Source: Acidimicrobium ferrooxidans DSM 10331
GTDB lineage: Bacteria > Actinomycetota > Acidimicrobiia > Acidimicrobiales > Acidimicrobiaceae
Direction of reading: 5' to 3'
Assembly (NCBI RefSeq): GCF_000023265.1
Contig: NC_013124.1
Coordinates: forward strand, 1,120,001-1,184,000
Length of the DNA: 64,000 bases
Part shown: piece after piece, positions 1 to 9,003 of the stretch
Layout of the letters: each line of letters starts with the position of its first letter
Numbering within the stretch: position 1 is the first letter of the stretch
Translations under genes and position numbers: made by a program
The notes under the pieces: generated by a model
Databases searched by the model: none
What the model was told of the DNA's origin: nothing
What the model saw: the letters and a program-made list of their open reading frames with translations, nothing else

Positions 1-192
1 TCGAAGCTCTCCCGAGCGCGGGCGCAACCGGCCCGCGATGGCCGCGGCGATGGTCGACTTGCCGGCACCGTTCGGACCCACGACCGCGACCACCGCGCCG
101 TCGGGGACGTCGAGCGTCAGCCCTTCGAGCACCGTCTTCGTACCACGGGCGATCGAGAGATTCGTCGCGCTGATCACCGTCGCGTTCGCCAT
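1..192 (-). CDS. ABC transporter ATP-binding protein (N-terminal part)
   Basis: Only the first 64 codons lie in the window; the gene runs off the left edge. The translated start has the usual ABC nucleotide-binding fold opening: a short beta strand, an aromatic-poor A-loop region, then the Walker A motif GPNGAGKST at about residues 42-50. Partner subunits and the signature motif are outside, so substrate and direction of transport cannot be told; an ABC-F type protein is also possible. The ATG at 192 is preceded by TAGGGT at 206-201 with an 8-nt gap, which supports this start. The next gene, a small permease, has its own promoter. Confidence 0.8.
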   Translation of the reverse strand, partial: MANATVISATNLSIARGTKTVLEGLTLDVPDGAVVAVVGPNGAGKSTIAAAIAGRLRPRSGELR

Positions 193-200
193 GGAACGCC

Positions 201-206
201 ACCCTA
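201..206 (-). promoter_or_regulatory. -10-like hexamer of the ABC ATPase gene
   Basis: Reads TAGGGT on the minus strand, 8 nt before the ATG at 192. It fits the TANNNT pattern repeated before many starts here, so the transcript is probably leaderless or nearly so. Confidence 0.45.
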
Positions 207-212
207 CGCGAC

Positions 213-623
213 CTAGATGGCGATTAGCAGCACAGCGACCATCGCTAGCACCATGCCGACGATCTGGCGCGGGCTCGGGCTGACACGATCGATGACGAGA
301 CCGAGCACGAGCGTCACGACCGGATAGACGGCAGTCACGGCCACGATGGGTGCTGCCGTTCCAAGCGGCGCGGCTCGCAGAGCGAGAAAGTAGAGCAAGT
401 AACCGGCGACACCCGCGACCCCGGCCGCGATCGCAAGTGGCCCCATGTAGGGCCGCAAGAACGCGATCGATGGTAAGGCAATGACGGCCTCGACGAGCAC
501 GACACCGAGCCAGAGCGACAGTGCGGAAGCCGAATGACCCGCCCGAGCGGAGAAGTACCCCCACACCCCCCACGCAAGCGCGCTCCCAACCGCAAGCAGC
601 ACCCCGAGGAGAACGGATCGCAC
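213..623 (-). CDS. Half-size EamA/DMT-family membrane permease
   Basis: A 136-residue protein with four predicted membrane helices (about residues 4-22, 34-54, 61-80 and 86-132 as two helices). This is half the length of the usual ten-helix drug/metabolite transporter, so it should act as a dimer, as small EamA proteins do. The helices are rich in Gly and Ala and the last half shows the EamA-like pattern of a TAAPIVAVTAVYPVV helix. The GTG start at 623 follows TAGGCT with a 6-nt gap and no Shine-Dalgarno, indicating leaderless translation. Substrate unknown. Confidence 0.75.
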   Translation of the reverse strand: MRSVLLGVLLAVGSALAWGVWGYFSARAGHSASALSLWLGVVLVEAVIALPSIAFLRPYMGPLAIAAGVAGVAGYLLYFLALRAAPLGTAAPIVAVTAVYPVVTLVLGLVIDRVSPSPRQIVGMVLAMVAVLLIAI

Positions 624-629
624 CGCTCC

Positions 630-635
630 AGCCTA
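630..635 (-). promoter_or_regulatory. -10-like hexamer, leaderless start of the EamA permease
   Basis: TAGGCT on the minus strand, ending 6 nt before the GTG start at 623; no ribosome binding site lies between them. Confidence 0.55.
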
Positions 636-704
636 CGTCTCGCGAACTGCCGGCGATTCCTCAAGTTCGCGTCGACCGCACCCGATACGATCGCAGGGAG
701 GGTC

Positions 705-1694
705 ATGGGACACGACTCGAGTTCGATCATCCTGCGAGGGCGCGACCAGATCACGCACGACGCGCTCGCACAACAGCTTCGGCTCCTCAGGACCCACGCG
801 GGCGCGATGGGTGTCGCCGTCGTGCGGGTCGGAGACGATGGGCGCGTCGTCATCGAGGCGCTCGACATGGACCGAGCCCTCCTGCGTGAGGGTGAGGAGA
901 TCGTCGTCACCGACCCAAAGGTGCTGCCTGAGCGCGCAGACGCACCGAGTCTGCGACCGGGGCGCATCGAAAGCGACCTCTTGACGTTCTCGCCACTGCA
1001 TGGTCTCGTCCTCGTCCCCTTCGAGAGTCCACAGGACCAGTCGCTCGCACTCCTTGTGTTCGCTGCGCGCCCGCTCCTCGTGACCGACGACGCACTGGTG
1101 CTTGCAGCCCGCACCATCGAGACCTTCCTGATCGCCGCGAGCCGCTTTACCGAGGAACTGCGCTACCTGAAGGGCACCCTCACACAGTCGGAGTTCTACT
1201 CCGACCGAGACCCCCTCACCCACGCGCTCAATCGTCGTGGTTTCATCGGCCTGCTGCATCGCCTCGAAGCCGACTGGCCGCACCGGCGAATGGCCTACGC
1301 GATCATCGTGGCCGACCTCGATCATCTCAAGCAAGTGAACGACCACCAAGGGCATGCCGCCGGTGACGCGCTGATCCAGCGCTTCGTCGAGACCCTCCGC
1401 TCCAACCTGCGTGAGCCGGAGAACGTCGGGCGTCTGGGGGGAGATGAGTTTGCGGTCGTCGCCAAGCTCAGGACACCCGCCGAGACGCAGATCCTCCTGA
1501 ACCGCTTGCGCACCGCACTCGACGCCGCGGGGATCGCTGCCTCCCTCGGAGCGGCGAGCCGCGACGTCCCGATGCCGCTCGAGGAACTCCTCGTCCTCGC
1601 CGACCGAGCGATGTACGACGACAAGTTCCGTCGCCACGAAGCCATCGAGGGCATCGAGGCCACGGCACCATCGCTCTTCGAACCAACCCTCTAG
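705..1694 (+). CDS. GGDEF-domain protein (diguanylate cyclase)
   Basis: A soluble protein of 329 residues. The N-terminal half (about 1-150) looks like a GAF-type sensor but has no clear motif. The C-terminal half (about 165-320) is a GGDEF domain: it opens with DRDPLTHALNRRGF, continues through a D-x-D-H metal-binding segment (VADLDHLKQVND) and has an intact GGDEF signature (RLGGDEFAVV), so cyclic-di-GMP synthesis is likely. The RxxD inhibitory site expected five residues upstream reads REPE, so product inhibition may be absent. The ATG at 705 was chosen because GGGAGGG lies just upstream; an in-frame extension to 534 overlaps the divergent EamA gene and is unlikely. Confidence 0.88.
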   Translation: MGHDSSSIILRGRDQITHDALAQQLRLLRTHAGAMGVAVVRVGDDGRVVIEALDMDRALLREGEEIVVTDPKVLPERADAPSLRPGRIESDLLTFSPLHGLVLVPFESPQDQSLALLVFAARPLLVTDDALVLAARTIETFLIAASRFTEELRYLKGTLTQSEFYSDRDPLTHALNRRGFIGLLHRLEADWPHRRMAYAIIVADLDHLKQVNDHQGHAAGDALIQRFVETLRSNLREPENVGRLGGDEFAVVAKLRTPAETQILLNRLRTALDAAGIAASLGAASRDVPMPLEELLVLADRAMYDDKFRRHEAIEGIEATAPSLFEPTL

Positions 1695-1788
1695 CGATCG
1701 CTGCCTGTCGTTCGCCACCGGTCCCGATGCCGATCGGAACGCGGGGCTCATACGCGCCTCGCTGACACCACAGCAAAGCCACACATGA

Positions 1789-1815
1789 GCAAGGGGGCGC
1801 GCTGCGCCCCCTTGC
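1789..1815. terminator. Strong hairpin between convergent GGDEF gene and rpsA
   Basis: A perfect 12-bp stem (GCAAGGGGGCGC / GCGCCCCCTTGC) with a 3-nt loop lies between the ends of two convergent genes. It could stop transcription from both sides. No long T-tract follows in either direction, common in GC-rich genomes. Confidence 0.75.
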
Positions 1816-1925
1816 CTTCGATCATGTCCCTAGCCCGGGCCCTGACGGATGCGGCCAAGTTGACCGCTGCGGGCACCGACGTGCAGGCGCTGATGAGTGC
1901 GAGACGCCGCACTCAGCGGAGTGGC

Positions 1926-3209
1926 TCAGGCGTCCGCGCTGTCGTCGTCGCCCGTGCCGTCACCGGTTCCCTCCTCGCCCTGAGGCGGGCCGATGTAGTT
2001 GCCCTCGTCGTCGTAGTACTCGGCAAAGGCCTCTCGGTACTCGGGTGCGAGCTCCCCGCCCTCGAGCGCCTGACGGATCGACAGGCTGATGCGCCGACGA
2101 CCGGGGTCGAGATCGATGATCTTGACCCACAGCTCCTCGCCGACCGAGACCACCTGCTCCGGGAGATCGACGTGGTGGAGGGCCATCTCCGAGATGTGCA
2201 CAAGACCTTCGATCCCGGGCGCAACTTGCACGAAGCACCCGAACGGCACGATCTTGGTGACCCGTCCGTAGACCAGCTCCCCGATCTTGTGAGCCGAAGC
2301 GAACTCCTGCCACGGGTCCCGCTGCGTCGCCTTGAGCGACAGTGAGATGCGCTCGTGCTCCTGGTCGACCTCGAGCACCAGGACCTGCACCTCATCGCCG
2401 ACCGAGACGACCGACGATGGGTGATCGACATGATTCCACGAGAGTTCCGACACGTGCACGAGCCCGTCCATACCGCCAAGGTCGACGAAGACGCCGAAGT
2501 GCACGATCGACGAGACGACGCCCTTGCGCACCTCGCCCGGGCGAATCGAGGTCAAGAAGCGCTCGCGCTGATCGCGCTGATTCTCCTCAAGGTAGGCCCG
2601 CCGACTCAGCACGACGTTGTTGCGGCCCCGATCGAGTTCGATGATCTTGGCCTCGATGTCTTGGCCCACGAACGGTGCGAGATCACGCACCCGTCGCAGG
2701 TCCACATGGGACGCGGGCAGAAAGCCTCGCAGTCCGATGTCGACGATGAGGCCACCCTTGACGACCTCGATGACCTCGCCGCGGACCACGCCGTCGCGAG
2801 CCTTGATCGCCTCGATCTCCTTCCAGGCCTTCTCGAACTGGGCCCGCTTCTTCGACAGGACCAATCGCCCCTCGCGGTCTTCCTTCTGGAGGACCAAGGC
2901 GTCGATCCGGTCGCCAACGCTGACCACGTCGGCGGGGCTCACGTCCTTACGGATCGAGAGCTCTCGGAGCGGGATGACCCCCTCCGACTTGTAGCCAATG
3001 TCCAGGAGGACCTCATCCTTGTCCACCTTGACGACCAGTCCGCTGACGATGTCACCCTCGTCGAACTCGACGAGGCTCTTGGCAATCGCCTCCTCGAGTC
3101 CCTGCTCGCCAAGGTCGTCGAGGACGATCGCGTCCGAGGCCGCGGGAGCCCCATGCTCGGATCCCAGCTCGCGTTCGCTCGCGGACTCCGACGCCATCTC
3201 TTCAGTCAT
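1926..3209 (-). CDS. rpsA: 30S ribosomal protein S1
   Basis: Ribosomal protein S1, which binds mRNA on the 30S subunit. The 427-residue protein has four S1 OB-fold repeats (about residues 30-105, 118-185, 203-275 and 288-360), the actinobacterial number, against six in E. coli. Repeats three and four show the clear pattern FGVFVDLGGMDGLVHVSE and FGCFVQVAPGIEGLVHISE. Both termini are acidic. The ATG at 3209 (MTEEMASESA) was preferred over an ORF opening at 3263, whose first residues are basic and unlike S1. It lies downstream of polA and the ANTAR regulator, the same trio order as in mycobacteria. Four-repeat S1 may bind mRNA differently, relevant to the many leaderless genes here. Confidence 0.96.
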   Translation of the reverse strand: MTEEMASESASERELGSEHGAPAASDAIVLDDLGEQGLEEAIAKSLVEFDEGDIVSGLVVKVDKDEVLLDIGYKSEGVIPLRELSIRKDVSPADVVSVGDRIDALVLQKEDREGRLVLSKKRAQFEKAWKEIEAIKARDGVVRGEVIEVVKGGLIVDIGLRGFLPASHVDLRRVRDLAPFVGQDIEAKIIELDRGRNNVVLSRRAYLEENQRDQRERFLTSIRPGEVRKGVVSSIVHFGVFVDLGGMDGLVHVSELSWNHVDHPSSVVSVGDEVQVLVLEVDQEHERISLSLKATQRDPWQEFASAHKIGELVYGRVTKIVPFGCFVQVAPGIEGLVHISEMALHHVDLPEQVVSVGEELWVKIIDLDPGRRRISLSIRQALEGGELAPEYREAFAEYYDDEGNYIGPPQGEEGTGDGTGDDDSADA

Positions 3210-3305
3210 GCTCGATCCGATATCCTTCTGCTTCTTCCAACGCCACCAGCGCGGACGTGCCACGCCATGGCCGAGGATAGTCGGCCGAATGCCGGCCGCT
3301 GCGGC

Positions 3306-5966
3306 TCATGCGTCAGCTTTGGCACGACCCCAACTTCGGCCGACGCCGCTCTGTACTCGCAGCGGCACCCGTAGTGCAAAGGCGTGCTCGAGCACGTCCT
3401 CGACGAGGGCACGGACGTCGTGCGCGCGCTCCGCGACAGCCTCGACCACGACTTCGTCGTGGACTTGGAGCACGAGTGCGCCATCGGTAGGGCTCAGCGC
3501 AGCGTGCAAGCGCACCAGGGCGATCTTGAAGATGTCGGCCGCAAGACCCTGTGTCCCCGCGTTCATCGCCTGCCGCTCGGCGCCTTGGCGAACGGTGCGA
3601 TTGGGTGAGTCGAGGTCGGGGAGATAGCGGCGCCGTCCGAGCAGCGTCGTAGTGAAACCCTGCGCTCTCGCCGCATCGACGGAAGCATCGCGGTAGTGCC
3701 GCAGCCCCGGAAAGGCCGCGAAGAAATCTGCCAGTATCCCCTCGGCCTCCGCGGGAGGGACACCAAGACGTTGGGCGAGGCCGTAGGCCTCCATGCCATA
3801 GGACAGACCATAGGTCACCATCTTGGCTACCGACCGCTGCTGCGGCGTGACGCGCTCTGCTGGTACGCCGAAGACACGCGCAGCCACGAGGGTGTGGACA
3901 TCGCCATCGCCCGAGAGGATCCGTACCAGCTCCTCGTCGCCCGACAGGTGTGCGAGGACCCGGAGCTCGATCTGTGAGTAGTCGGCCGCCACGAGCACGT
4001 GACCCTCCGTCGCCACGAAGGCGTCGCGGAACCGCTTGCCCTCGTCGGTACGGACCGGGATGTTCTGGAGGTTCGGTCGCTCGGAAGAGATCCGGCCCGT
4101 GCGTGCGACGGCCTGGTTGAAGGTGGCGTGGATGCGGCCGTCGGCACCGATCTCACTGCGCAGACCTTCGTAGAACGTCGACAGCAGCTTGTCGAGCTCG
4201 CGAAAGCGAAGGATCGCCGCGACGATGGGATGAGCGTCGCGCAAGCTCTCGAGCACACGGGCGTCCGTCGAGTACCCCGTCTTCGTCTTCCGGCCTGCCG
4301 GCAACCCAAGCCGCTCGAACAGGACCACCGCGAGCTGGCGCGGTGAGTTCGGGTTCAGCTCACCACCGGCGTAGTGCCGGACCTCCGCGAGAGCACGATC
4401 GCGCTCGGTGGCGAGCTCCGTACCGATCGCCGCCAGGACGTCGCGGTCGATCGCTACCCCATGGATCTCCATGTCCGTCAGGACTCGCGTGAGCGGGATC
4501 TCCACGTCGGTCGCGAGACGCCACAGATCGTCCTCCGTCAGGCGCCGCTCCAACGCTTCGCGAATCGGATGGACGACCTCGACCCACTGCCTCGCTCCGA
4601 GCGGCGCCGCTTCCGCTTCGAGGGGCCCCCGGTCGTCGAGGTGTCTCCCGAGCCAGCGCCGCGCCAGTTGGTCGAGACCGTGAGCAACGTCCGCAGAGTC
4701 GACCAGCCACCCGAGCACCTCGAGATCGACGAGCGCGCGTGGCTCGAGCGGCACCGCATGCTCCATCACGAGCGAGCGCACGATCTCCTTCGGGCCTGCT
4801 CCCACGAGGACGCACGACCCGAGGGCCTCCCACAGATGCGTGGGGGCATCCTCCGGAGAGCCCGCCCAAACCACGCCCTCGACGCCGAGCGCGAGCTCGA
4901 CCACGCGGCTACGTCCGGGGTCTCCAGCGAACGTAGCCGCCACCGCCACCGTGGCACCTGGTGCGAGCCGCTCGACGACGGCGGCGGCGCTGACGTCGGT
5001 GAGGTGCGCAACCGGCGACTCGACCGGCGGTGGTTCGTCGCCGGCGGTCGGCCGACCCTCGAACGCCCGCACCAGGGCCTGAAACGGACGCCGCAGCTCG
5101 AAGGTCCCCACCATGAGCGTCTCGGCCCGCCGCGGGTCCCACGGACCGAGTCGCAGCGCATCGAGGGAAGGTAGCTCCGCGACGTCTCGACGCAGCTGCG
5201 TCAGCAGGCGTGCCTCGAGGAGCTGTGAGCGCGCCTGCTCCAGCGCCTCGCGTTGCCGCGCCGAGAGGGCATCGAGGTGAGCCAAGATCCCTTCGATCGA
5301 CTCGAACCGATCGAGCAGGGCGGCGGCGGTCTTCGGCCCAATCCCTGGCACGCCCGGGAGGTTGTCGGAGCTATCCCCTCGCAGGGAGGCCAGATCGCCG
5401 TAGCGGGCTGGTGGAACCCCGTAGGTCTCGAGGACCTTGGCCTCATCGAAGGCCTCGAGATTGGAGACCCCCTTGCGCGTGAGGAGCACCACAATGAGCG
5501 GGTCCTCGACCAGCTGCAAGAGGTCCCGATCGCCGGTCACGATGCGGGTGGCGATCCCGGCGTCGCGGGCGCGCGTGGCGAGGGTTGCGATGACGTCATC
5601 GGCTTCGAACCCGCTCGCCTCGACAGCGGGGACGCCGATCGCCTCGAGCAACCCACGAGCCGCATCGAGCTGCTGTCGCAGGTCATCTGGGGTCGGTGCC
5701 CTCGTCCCCTTGTAGCTCTCGAGGATGGCGTCGCGAAAGGTCGGGCCCTCCGCGTCCAACGCGACCGCGAGGTGCGTGGGCCGGGTTTGGGCGACGACGT
5801 TGGCGAGCATGCTCGCGAACCCGAACAGGGCGTTGGTCGCGACCCCGCTCTCCGTGCGCATCATCGGCTCCCGCAGGGCGTAGAAAGCACGAAAGAGGAG
5901 TGAGTAGCCGTCGAGCAGGAGGAGGAGCTGGCGGTCAGTCGGTTGTGGAGCTGGGACTGAGCTCAC
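3306..5966 (-). CDS. polA: DNA polymerase I
   Basis: Full-length family A polymerase of 886 residues. The 5'-nuclease domain (about 1-290) keeps its metal ligands in EADDVIAT, TGDRDLLQLV and GDSSDNLPGVPGIGPKTA. The central domain (about 320-500) has the fold of a 3'-5' exonuclease but lacks the acidic DxE of motif I, so proofreading is probably lost, as in other actinobacterial PolA. The polymerase domain has motif A (DYSQIELRVLAHL), motif B (RSVAKMVTYGLSYG) and motif C (QVHDEV). Its start overlaps the end of the upstream ANTAR regulator by 32 nt, so translation is likely coupled. Role: gap filling, Okazaki fragment processing and repair. Confidence 0.97.
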   Translation of the reverse strand: MSSVPAPQPTDRQLLLLLDGYSLLFRAFYALREPMMRTESGVATNALFGFASMLANVVAQTRPTHLAVALDAEGPTFRDAILESYKGTRAPTPDDLRQQLDAARGLLEAIGVPAVEASGFEADDVIATLATRARDAGIATRIVTGDRDLLQLVEDPLIVVLLTRKGVSNLEAFDEAKVLETYGVPPARYGDLASLRGDSSDNLPGVPGIGPKTAAALLDRFESIEGILAHLDALSARQREALEQARSQLLEARLLTQLRRDVAELPSLDALRLGPWDPRRAETLMVGTFELRRPFQALVRAFEGRPTAGDEPPPVESPVAHLTDVSAAAVVERLAPGATVAVAATFAGDPGRSRVVELALGVEGVVWAGSPEDAPTHLWEALGSCVLVGAGPKEIVRSLVMEHAVPLEPRALVDLEVLGWLVDSADVAHGLDQLARRWLGRHLDDRGPLEAEAAPLGARQWVEVVHPIREALERRLTEDDLWRLATDVEIPLTRVLTDMEIHGVAIDRDVLAAIGTELATERDRALAEVRHYAGGELNPNSPRQLAVVLFERLGLPAGRKTKTGYSTDARVLESLRDAHPIVAAILRFRELDKLLSTFYEGLRSEIGADGRIHATFNQAVARTGRISSERPNLQNIPVRTDEGKRFRDAFVATEGHVLVAADYSQIELRVLAHLSGDEELVRILSGDGDVHTLVAARVFGVPAERVTPQQRSVAKMVTYGLSYGMEAYGLAQRLGVPPAEAEGILADFFAAFPGLRHYRDASVDAARAQGFTTTLLGRRRYLPDLDSPNRTVRQGAERQAMNAGTQGLAADIFKIALVRLHAALSPTDGALVLQVHDEVVVEAVAERAHDVRALVEDVLEHAFALRVPLRVQSGVGRSWGRAKADA

Positions 5967-6546
5967 CGTTGATCACCTGCTCGGCGATGGACCGCACCCG
6001 CGTGCGCTGGTTCATCGCGGTCTTCTGCAAGAACCGAAATGCCTGCGCCTCGGTGAAGCCATCACGCTCCATCAGCACCGCCTTGGCACGGTCGAGGAGC
6101 ACGCGCGTCTCGAGACGCTCCGCGATCCGTTCGTGCTCGTCACGCAATCTGGCCAGCTCAGCCTCGATGATCTGTCGCTCGTCGAACCGAGCCCTGGCGA
6201 GCTCGAGCGCAGCGACGAGCTCTCCTGCCTGGAAGGGCTTGACCAGATACGCCATGACCCCAGCGTCTCGCGCCTCCTCGACAAGGGCACGCTGTGAGAA
6301 GGCGGTCAAGATGACCACCGCGACCGGGACGGAGCCTTGCACGCGTCGCGCCACATCGAGCCCGTCGAGTCCCGGCATCTTGATGTCGAGCACGGCGAGA
6401 TCCGGCTTGAGCGCACCGATCGCCTCGAGCGCCTCGTCGCCCCGCCCGAGGTCGGCGACGACCTCGTAGCCCTCGAGCTCCAACATCTCGCGCAGGTCGC
6501 GCCGAACGATCGCCTCGTCCTCTGCGATGATCACGCGTGCCGACAT
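5935..6546 (-). CDS. Response regulator with ANTAR RNA-binding output domain
   Basis: A 203-residue regulator. Residues 1-120 form a receiver domain with the acidic pair EDE near residue 10, phospho-acceptor Asp in LAVLDIKMPG (about residue 54), the Thr of ILTAFS and Lys of LVKPF. A short coiled linker leads to an ANTAR domain (about 140-195; pattern LLDRAKAVLMERDGFTEAQAFRFLQKTAM). ANTAR domains bind paired RNA hairpins to prevent termination. It matches M. tuberculosis PdtaR (Rv1626) in architecture and in its position near polA and rpsA. The kinase is not nearby. The ATG follows GAGGGG, and TAGCGT at 6579-6574 is a plausible -10 giving a short leader. Confidence 0.93.
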   Translation of the reverse strand: MSARVIIAEDEAIVRRDLREMLELEGYEVVADLGRGDEALEAIGALKPDLAVLDIKMPGLDGLDVARRVQGSVPVAVVILTAFSQRALVEEARDAGVMAYLVKPFQAGELVAALELARARFDERQIIEAELARLRDEHERIAERLETRVLLDRAKAVLMERDGFTEAQAFRFLQKTAMNQRTRVRSIAEQVINGELSPSSTTD

Positions 6547-6608
6547 GCACCCCTCGCTGCTCGACTCGCGCCCACGCTAGCCGCAGCCCGGTTCCGGTGC
6601 TCTCGCCC

Positions 6609-6614
6609 TAGCCT
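6609..6614 (+). promoter_or_regulatory. -10-like hexamer, leaderless start of the MBL-fold gene
   Basis: TAGCCT ends 7 nt before the GTG at 6622. No Shine-Dalgarno lies between, and the motif fixes the start against an upstream in-frame ORF opening. Confidence 0.55.
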
Positions 6615-6621
6615 CCAGATC

Positions 6622-7290
6622 GTGATCACCGCCCTTTCCCTCTGGGTCGCCGGCACGAACGCGTGGATCGCGTCTGCCGACGGCCGAGAGTGCGTCATCG
6701 TCGATGCGCCTCCAGAGCCATGGCACATCGTCGAGCGGCTCGACGCACTCGGCCTCCGCGTCAGCGCGATCATTGCAACGCATGGTCATCTCGACCACAT
6801 CGGGGGCATGCACGATCTCCAACGCGCCCGTAAGGAAGATGGGCTGGTCGAGGTGTGGCGTTCCCCAGCGGATGCGCACTACTTCGTGGACCCCCTCGGG
6901 AACGCCCCGCTGCTCGCAGACGCCGTCGACAGATCCCGTGTCACCGTCGCCACGCCAGAAATGATCCGCGATCTCGACGACGGCACCGTGGTGCGTGGGG
7001 CAGGTATCGAGCTGCGTGCAATCTGGACCCCCGGACACACGCCGGGATCGACCTGCCTCCTCGCGACCATCGGCGACGAAGGCACCGTGCTCTTCAGCGG
7101 CGATCACCTCTTCGCGGGCTCGATCGGACGCACGGATCTCCCCGGTGGCTCACTCGAGCACCTGCTCGCCTCGATGCGCGATCGTATCCTGCCGCTCCCC
7201 GACGACCTGGTAGTCCTGCCTGGCCACGGACCAACAACCACGATCGGCAGAGAGCGAGCAACGAACCCGTATCTCCAAGACCTGCGCTGA
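6622..7290 (+). CDS. Metallo-beta-lactamase-fold hydrolase (glyoxalase II-like)
   Basis: A 222-residue MBL-fold hydrolase. The metal-binding motif [10 protein letters not shown] lies at about residues 53-62, followed by GHTPGSTC, a SGD ligand in LFSGDHLF and the final GHGP close to the C-terminus, ending in [12 protein letters not shown], which is typical of YcbL/hydroxyacylglutathione-hydrolase-like enzymes. Two metals are expected. The substrate is probably a thioester, but many members are uncharacterised. The GTG at 6622 was chosen from the upstream TAGCCT motif; the reading frame opens earlier at 6337 inside the divergent ANTAR gene, which is a shadow. Confidence 0.9.
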   Translation: MITALSLWVAGTNAWIASADGRECVIVDAPPEPWHIVERLDALGLRVSAIIATHGHLDHIGGMHDLQRARKEDGLVEVWRSPADAHYFVDPLGNAPLLADAVDRSRVTVATPEMIRDLDDGTVVRGAGIELRAIWTPGHTPGSTCLLATIGDEGTVLFSGDHLFAGSIGRTDLPGGSLEHLLASMRDRILPLPDDLVVLPGHGPTTTIGRERATNPYLQDLR

Positions 7291-7355
7291 CCACAGGCAG
7301 CGCAATGAACGTCTCGGCGGATTGGAACCCGGGGCTCGCCGAGGCGATGGCGCCG

Positions 7356-7438
7356 TGCCCGGGGCGGGACTCGAACCCGCACGCCTGTTGGGGCAGAGGC
7401 TTTTGAGGCCCCCGTGTCTACCATTCCACCACCCGGGC
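7356..7438 (-). tRNA. tRNA-Leu (anticodon CAA)
   Basis: Folds as an 83-nt class II tRNA on the minus strand. The acceptor stem is GCCCGGG / CCCGGGC, the anticodon stem GGGGC / GCCTC encloses loop CTCAAAA with anticodon CAA, a variable arm follows, and the T arm carries GGTTCGAGTCC. The discriminator is A; the 3' CCA is not encoded. It reads UUG codons, rare in this GC-rich genome. Confidence 0.93.
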
Positions 7439-7639
7439 TTGGCCGCAGCCTACCGTGGCTCCCCCACCGAGCCAAGCCGCGCGCACGTCACGGTGACCGG
7501 CCCCAAGACCGGATCCACCCTCACGGTGGGACCCGACGTCCTCACGCTACCGCTCGCAGGTCCCCCCGGGCACCGATCATCTCGAGTGCGGAGAACGTCC
7601 GACTCCTCGTCGAGGTGCAGAGGATGTGCCGCTGGCTCT

Positions 7640-8445
7640 CGACGTCGAGCCCCCGGACCTCGGCGGGGCCGAGGTAGCCGGCGGATCCACAGGCCCACGT
7701 TGTGTTGGTGCGGTGCGAGTCGTGCCCGAGGAGCACTCCGGCCTCCGACACAGAGCCGAACAGCTCCCCATCGAGCACCTCCTCGCGGACCTGGGCGCAC
7801 AGTGACTCGCACACCCCGTTACCGCCACAGCGAGCCCGGATCGGTGAACCACGAGGTCACTCCGAGTTCGCTCGCCCAGCTTGCCACGGAACCCGCGACG
7901 AACTCCGGGGCGTTGTCGACCCGAAGAAAGCCTTGGGCTCCTCGCTCGGCGACGAGGCCATCGAGGGTGGCGACACGTCTTCGGCGTCGATCGAGTGCCC
8001 CACCACGCAAGGCCAGCTCCTCCCTGGTGGAGGCGTCCACCACGCATCGCACCGTGAGCGCCCTCCCGTCGTCGGTCGCGTCGAACCGGCTCCAGTGCCC
8101 AGATCGCGTTCGCCTGGATGGGCAGGTGAGACACCGTTTGTCAACCCCCCACGCAGCCGGCGACTCCTCGCATGGCGCGGGAGGACTCAGGCGGCAGCCC
8201 GAGGCGATGGTCCGGGGGCACGTCCAAGGGCACGGTTCCGGTTCGCCACGTGACGCCCCTCGTCGTAGGGCACGCCCTGGCGAGGGTTCGCCAGGGCGAA
8301 GGTACGCAAGACCTCGGTGATGGTCGCATCCAGGCTGGACTCGGGCTTCGTCGGCACCCGACGCTGGGTGGAGCGAGGCTGGCCTGTCACCCGGCACGCT
8401 CGTCGCTCGGAGACCTGAGAACCGCTGGCGGAGCCGGCGCACGGC
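7640..8445 (-). pseudogene. IS3-family transposase OrfB, multiply frameshifted
   Basis: Fragments of the DDE integrase core occur in different frames. An N-terminal piece reads SERRACRVTGQPRSTQRR, typical of the OrfB opening. The core piece WSRFDATDDGRALTVR carries the first Asp, RVDNAPEFVAGSVASWAS the second, and a piece after a further frameshift (NGVCESLCAQVREEVLDGEL) the Glu; the end reads SAGYLGPAEVRGLD. At least three frameshifts separate them, so no functional transposase can be made. Confidence 0.85.
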
Positions 8446-8465
8446 TCCCCGCCGGCGGTCCGGGG

Positions 8466-8766
8466 TCAGACGTTTCCCTCGGCCAGCTCCTCAGAGCTGT
8501 CGATGTCGAGGGAGAACTCTGCCACCAACTTCTTCAAGCGCCGGTTCTCGGCTCAGAGCTCCTTGAGCCTCTTCACGTCTGGCCCCTTCATGCCGCCGGA
8601 GGTCTGCTTCCAGCCGCTACCAGGTGGTCTTGGTGATGTGCAAAGGCCCGGGCGACCTCGGCGACCGTGGCGCCCTTGGTGAGCAGCTGTCCCTCTCGGC
8701 CAGCCTCCGGAGGATCTGCTCCGGCCTGTGGGGCTTCGGGCCCTTCATGTGGTCTCCCTCCCGCAT
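8466..8766 (-). pseudogene. IS3-family OrfA (helix-turn-helix), frameshifted
   Basis: Starts at ATG 8766 or 8748 and reads MKGPKPHRPEQILRRLAE before a frameshift; the next piece LLTKGATVAEVARA is the HTH, and ITKTTWYRWKQTSGGMKG follows after a second frameshift. An in-frame TGA interrupts the leucine-zipper part (KRLKEL, stop, AENRRLKKLVAEF). The ending EELAEGNV corresponds to the usual ILKEAARGN of this family. Confidence 0.8.
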
Positions 8767-9003
8767 GTCCAGTCTGGTCGGGGTTCTCACAGAGCGGGTG
8801 GTCTCGTTGCAGGGGGGCCAGCCAAGTTGGGGTACAGGTCATCGATGGCACCCAGTTGCATATCACCAAATCCTCTCCCACTGGCGTCAAATAGATGGAC
8901 TCGAGGAGACGAGAGCACGTGTGAGAGAGGATGTCAACCGATCATCGGTAAGTCGGGTGGCTGGTAGCATGTCCCTGTCGTGGTCGCGTAGGCTGCAGCC
9001 CGT

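Larger units (their letters stand above)
7558..8820 (-). mobile_element. Decayed IS3-family insertion sequence
   Basis: About 1.26 kb holding broken orfA and orfB of an IS3-family element (IS407-like group judged from protein patterns). The outer ends carry imperfect inverted repeats: TGGCCCCCCTGCAACGAGAC reading in from 8820 and AGGTCCCCCCGGGCACCGAT reading in from 7558, about 15 of 20 bases alike with a gap. No target duplication was seen. Several frameshifts and stops make it immobile. It lies 120 bp from a tRNA-Leu gene. Confidence 0.75.

Noticed and set aside
1785-2345. Plus-strand open frame after the terminator
   Set aside because: It runs antisense to rpsA and starts inside the terminator hairpin.
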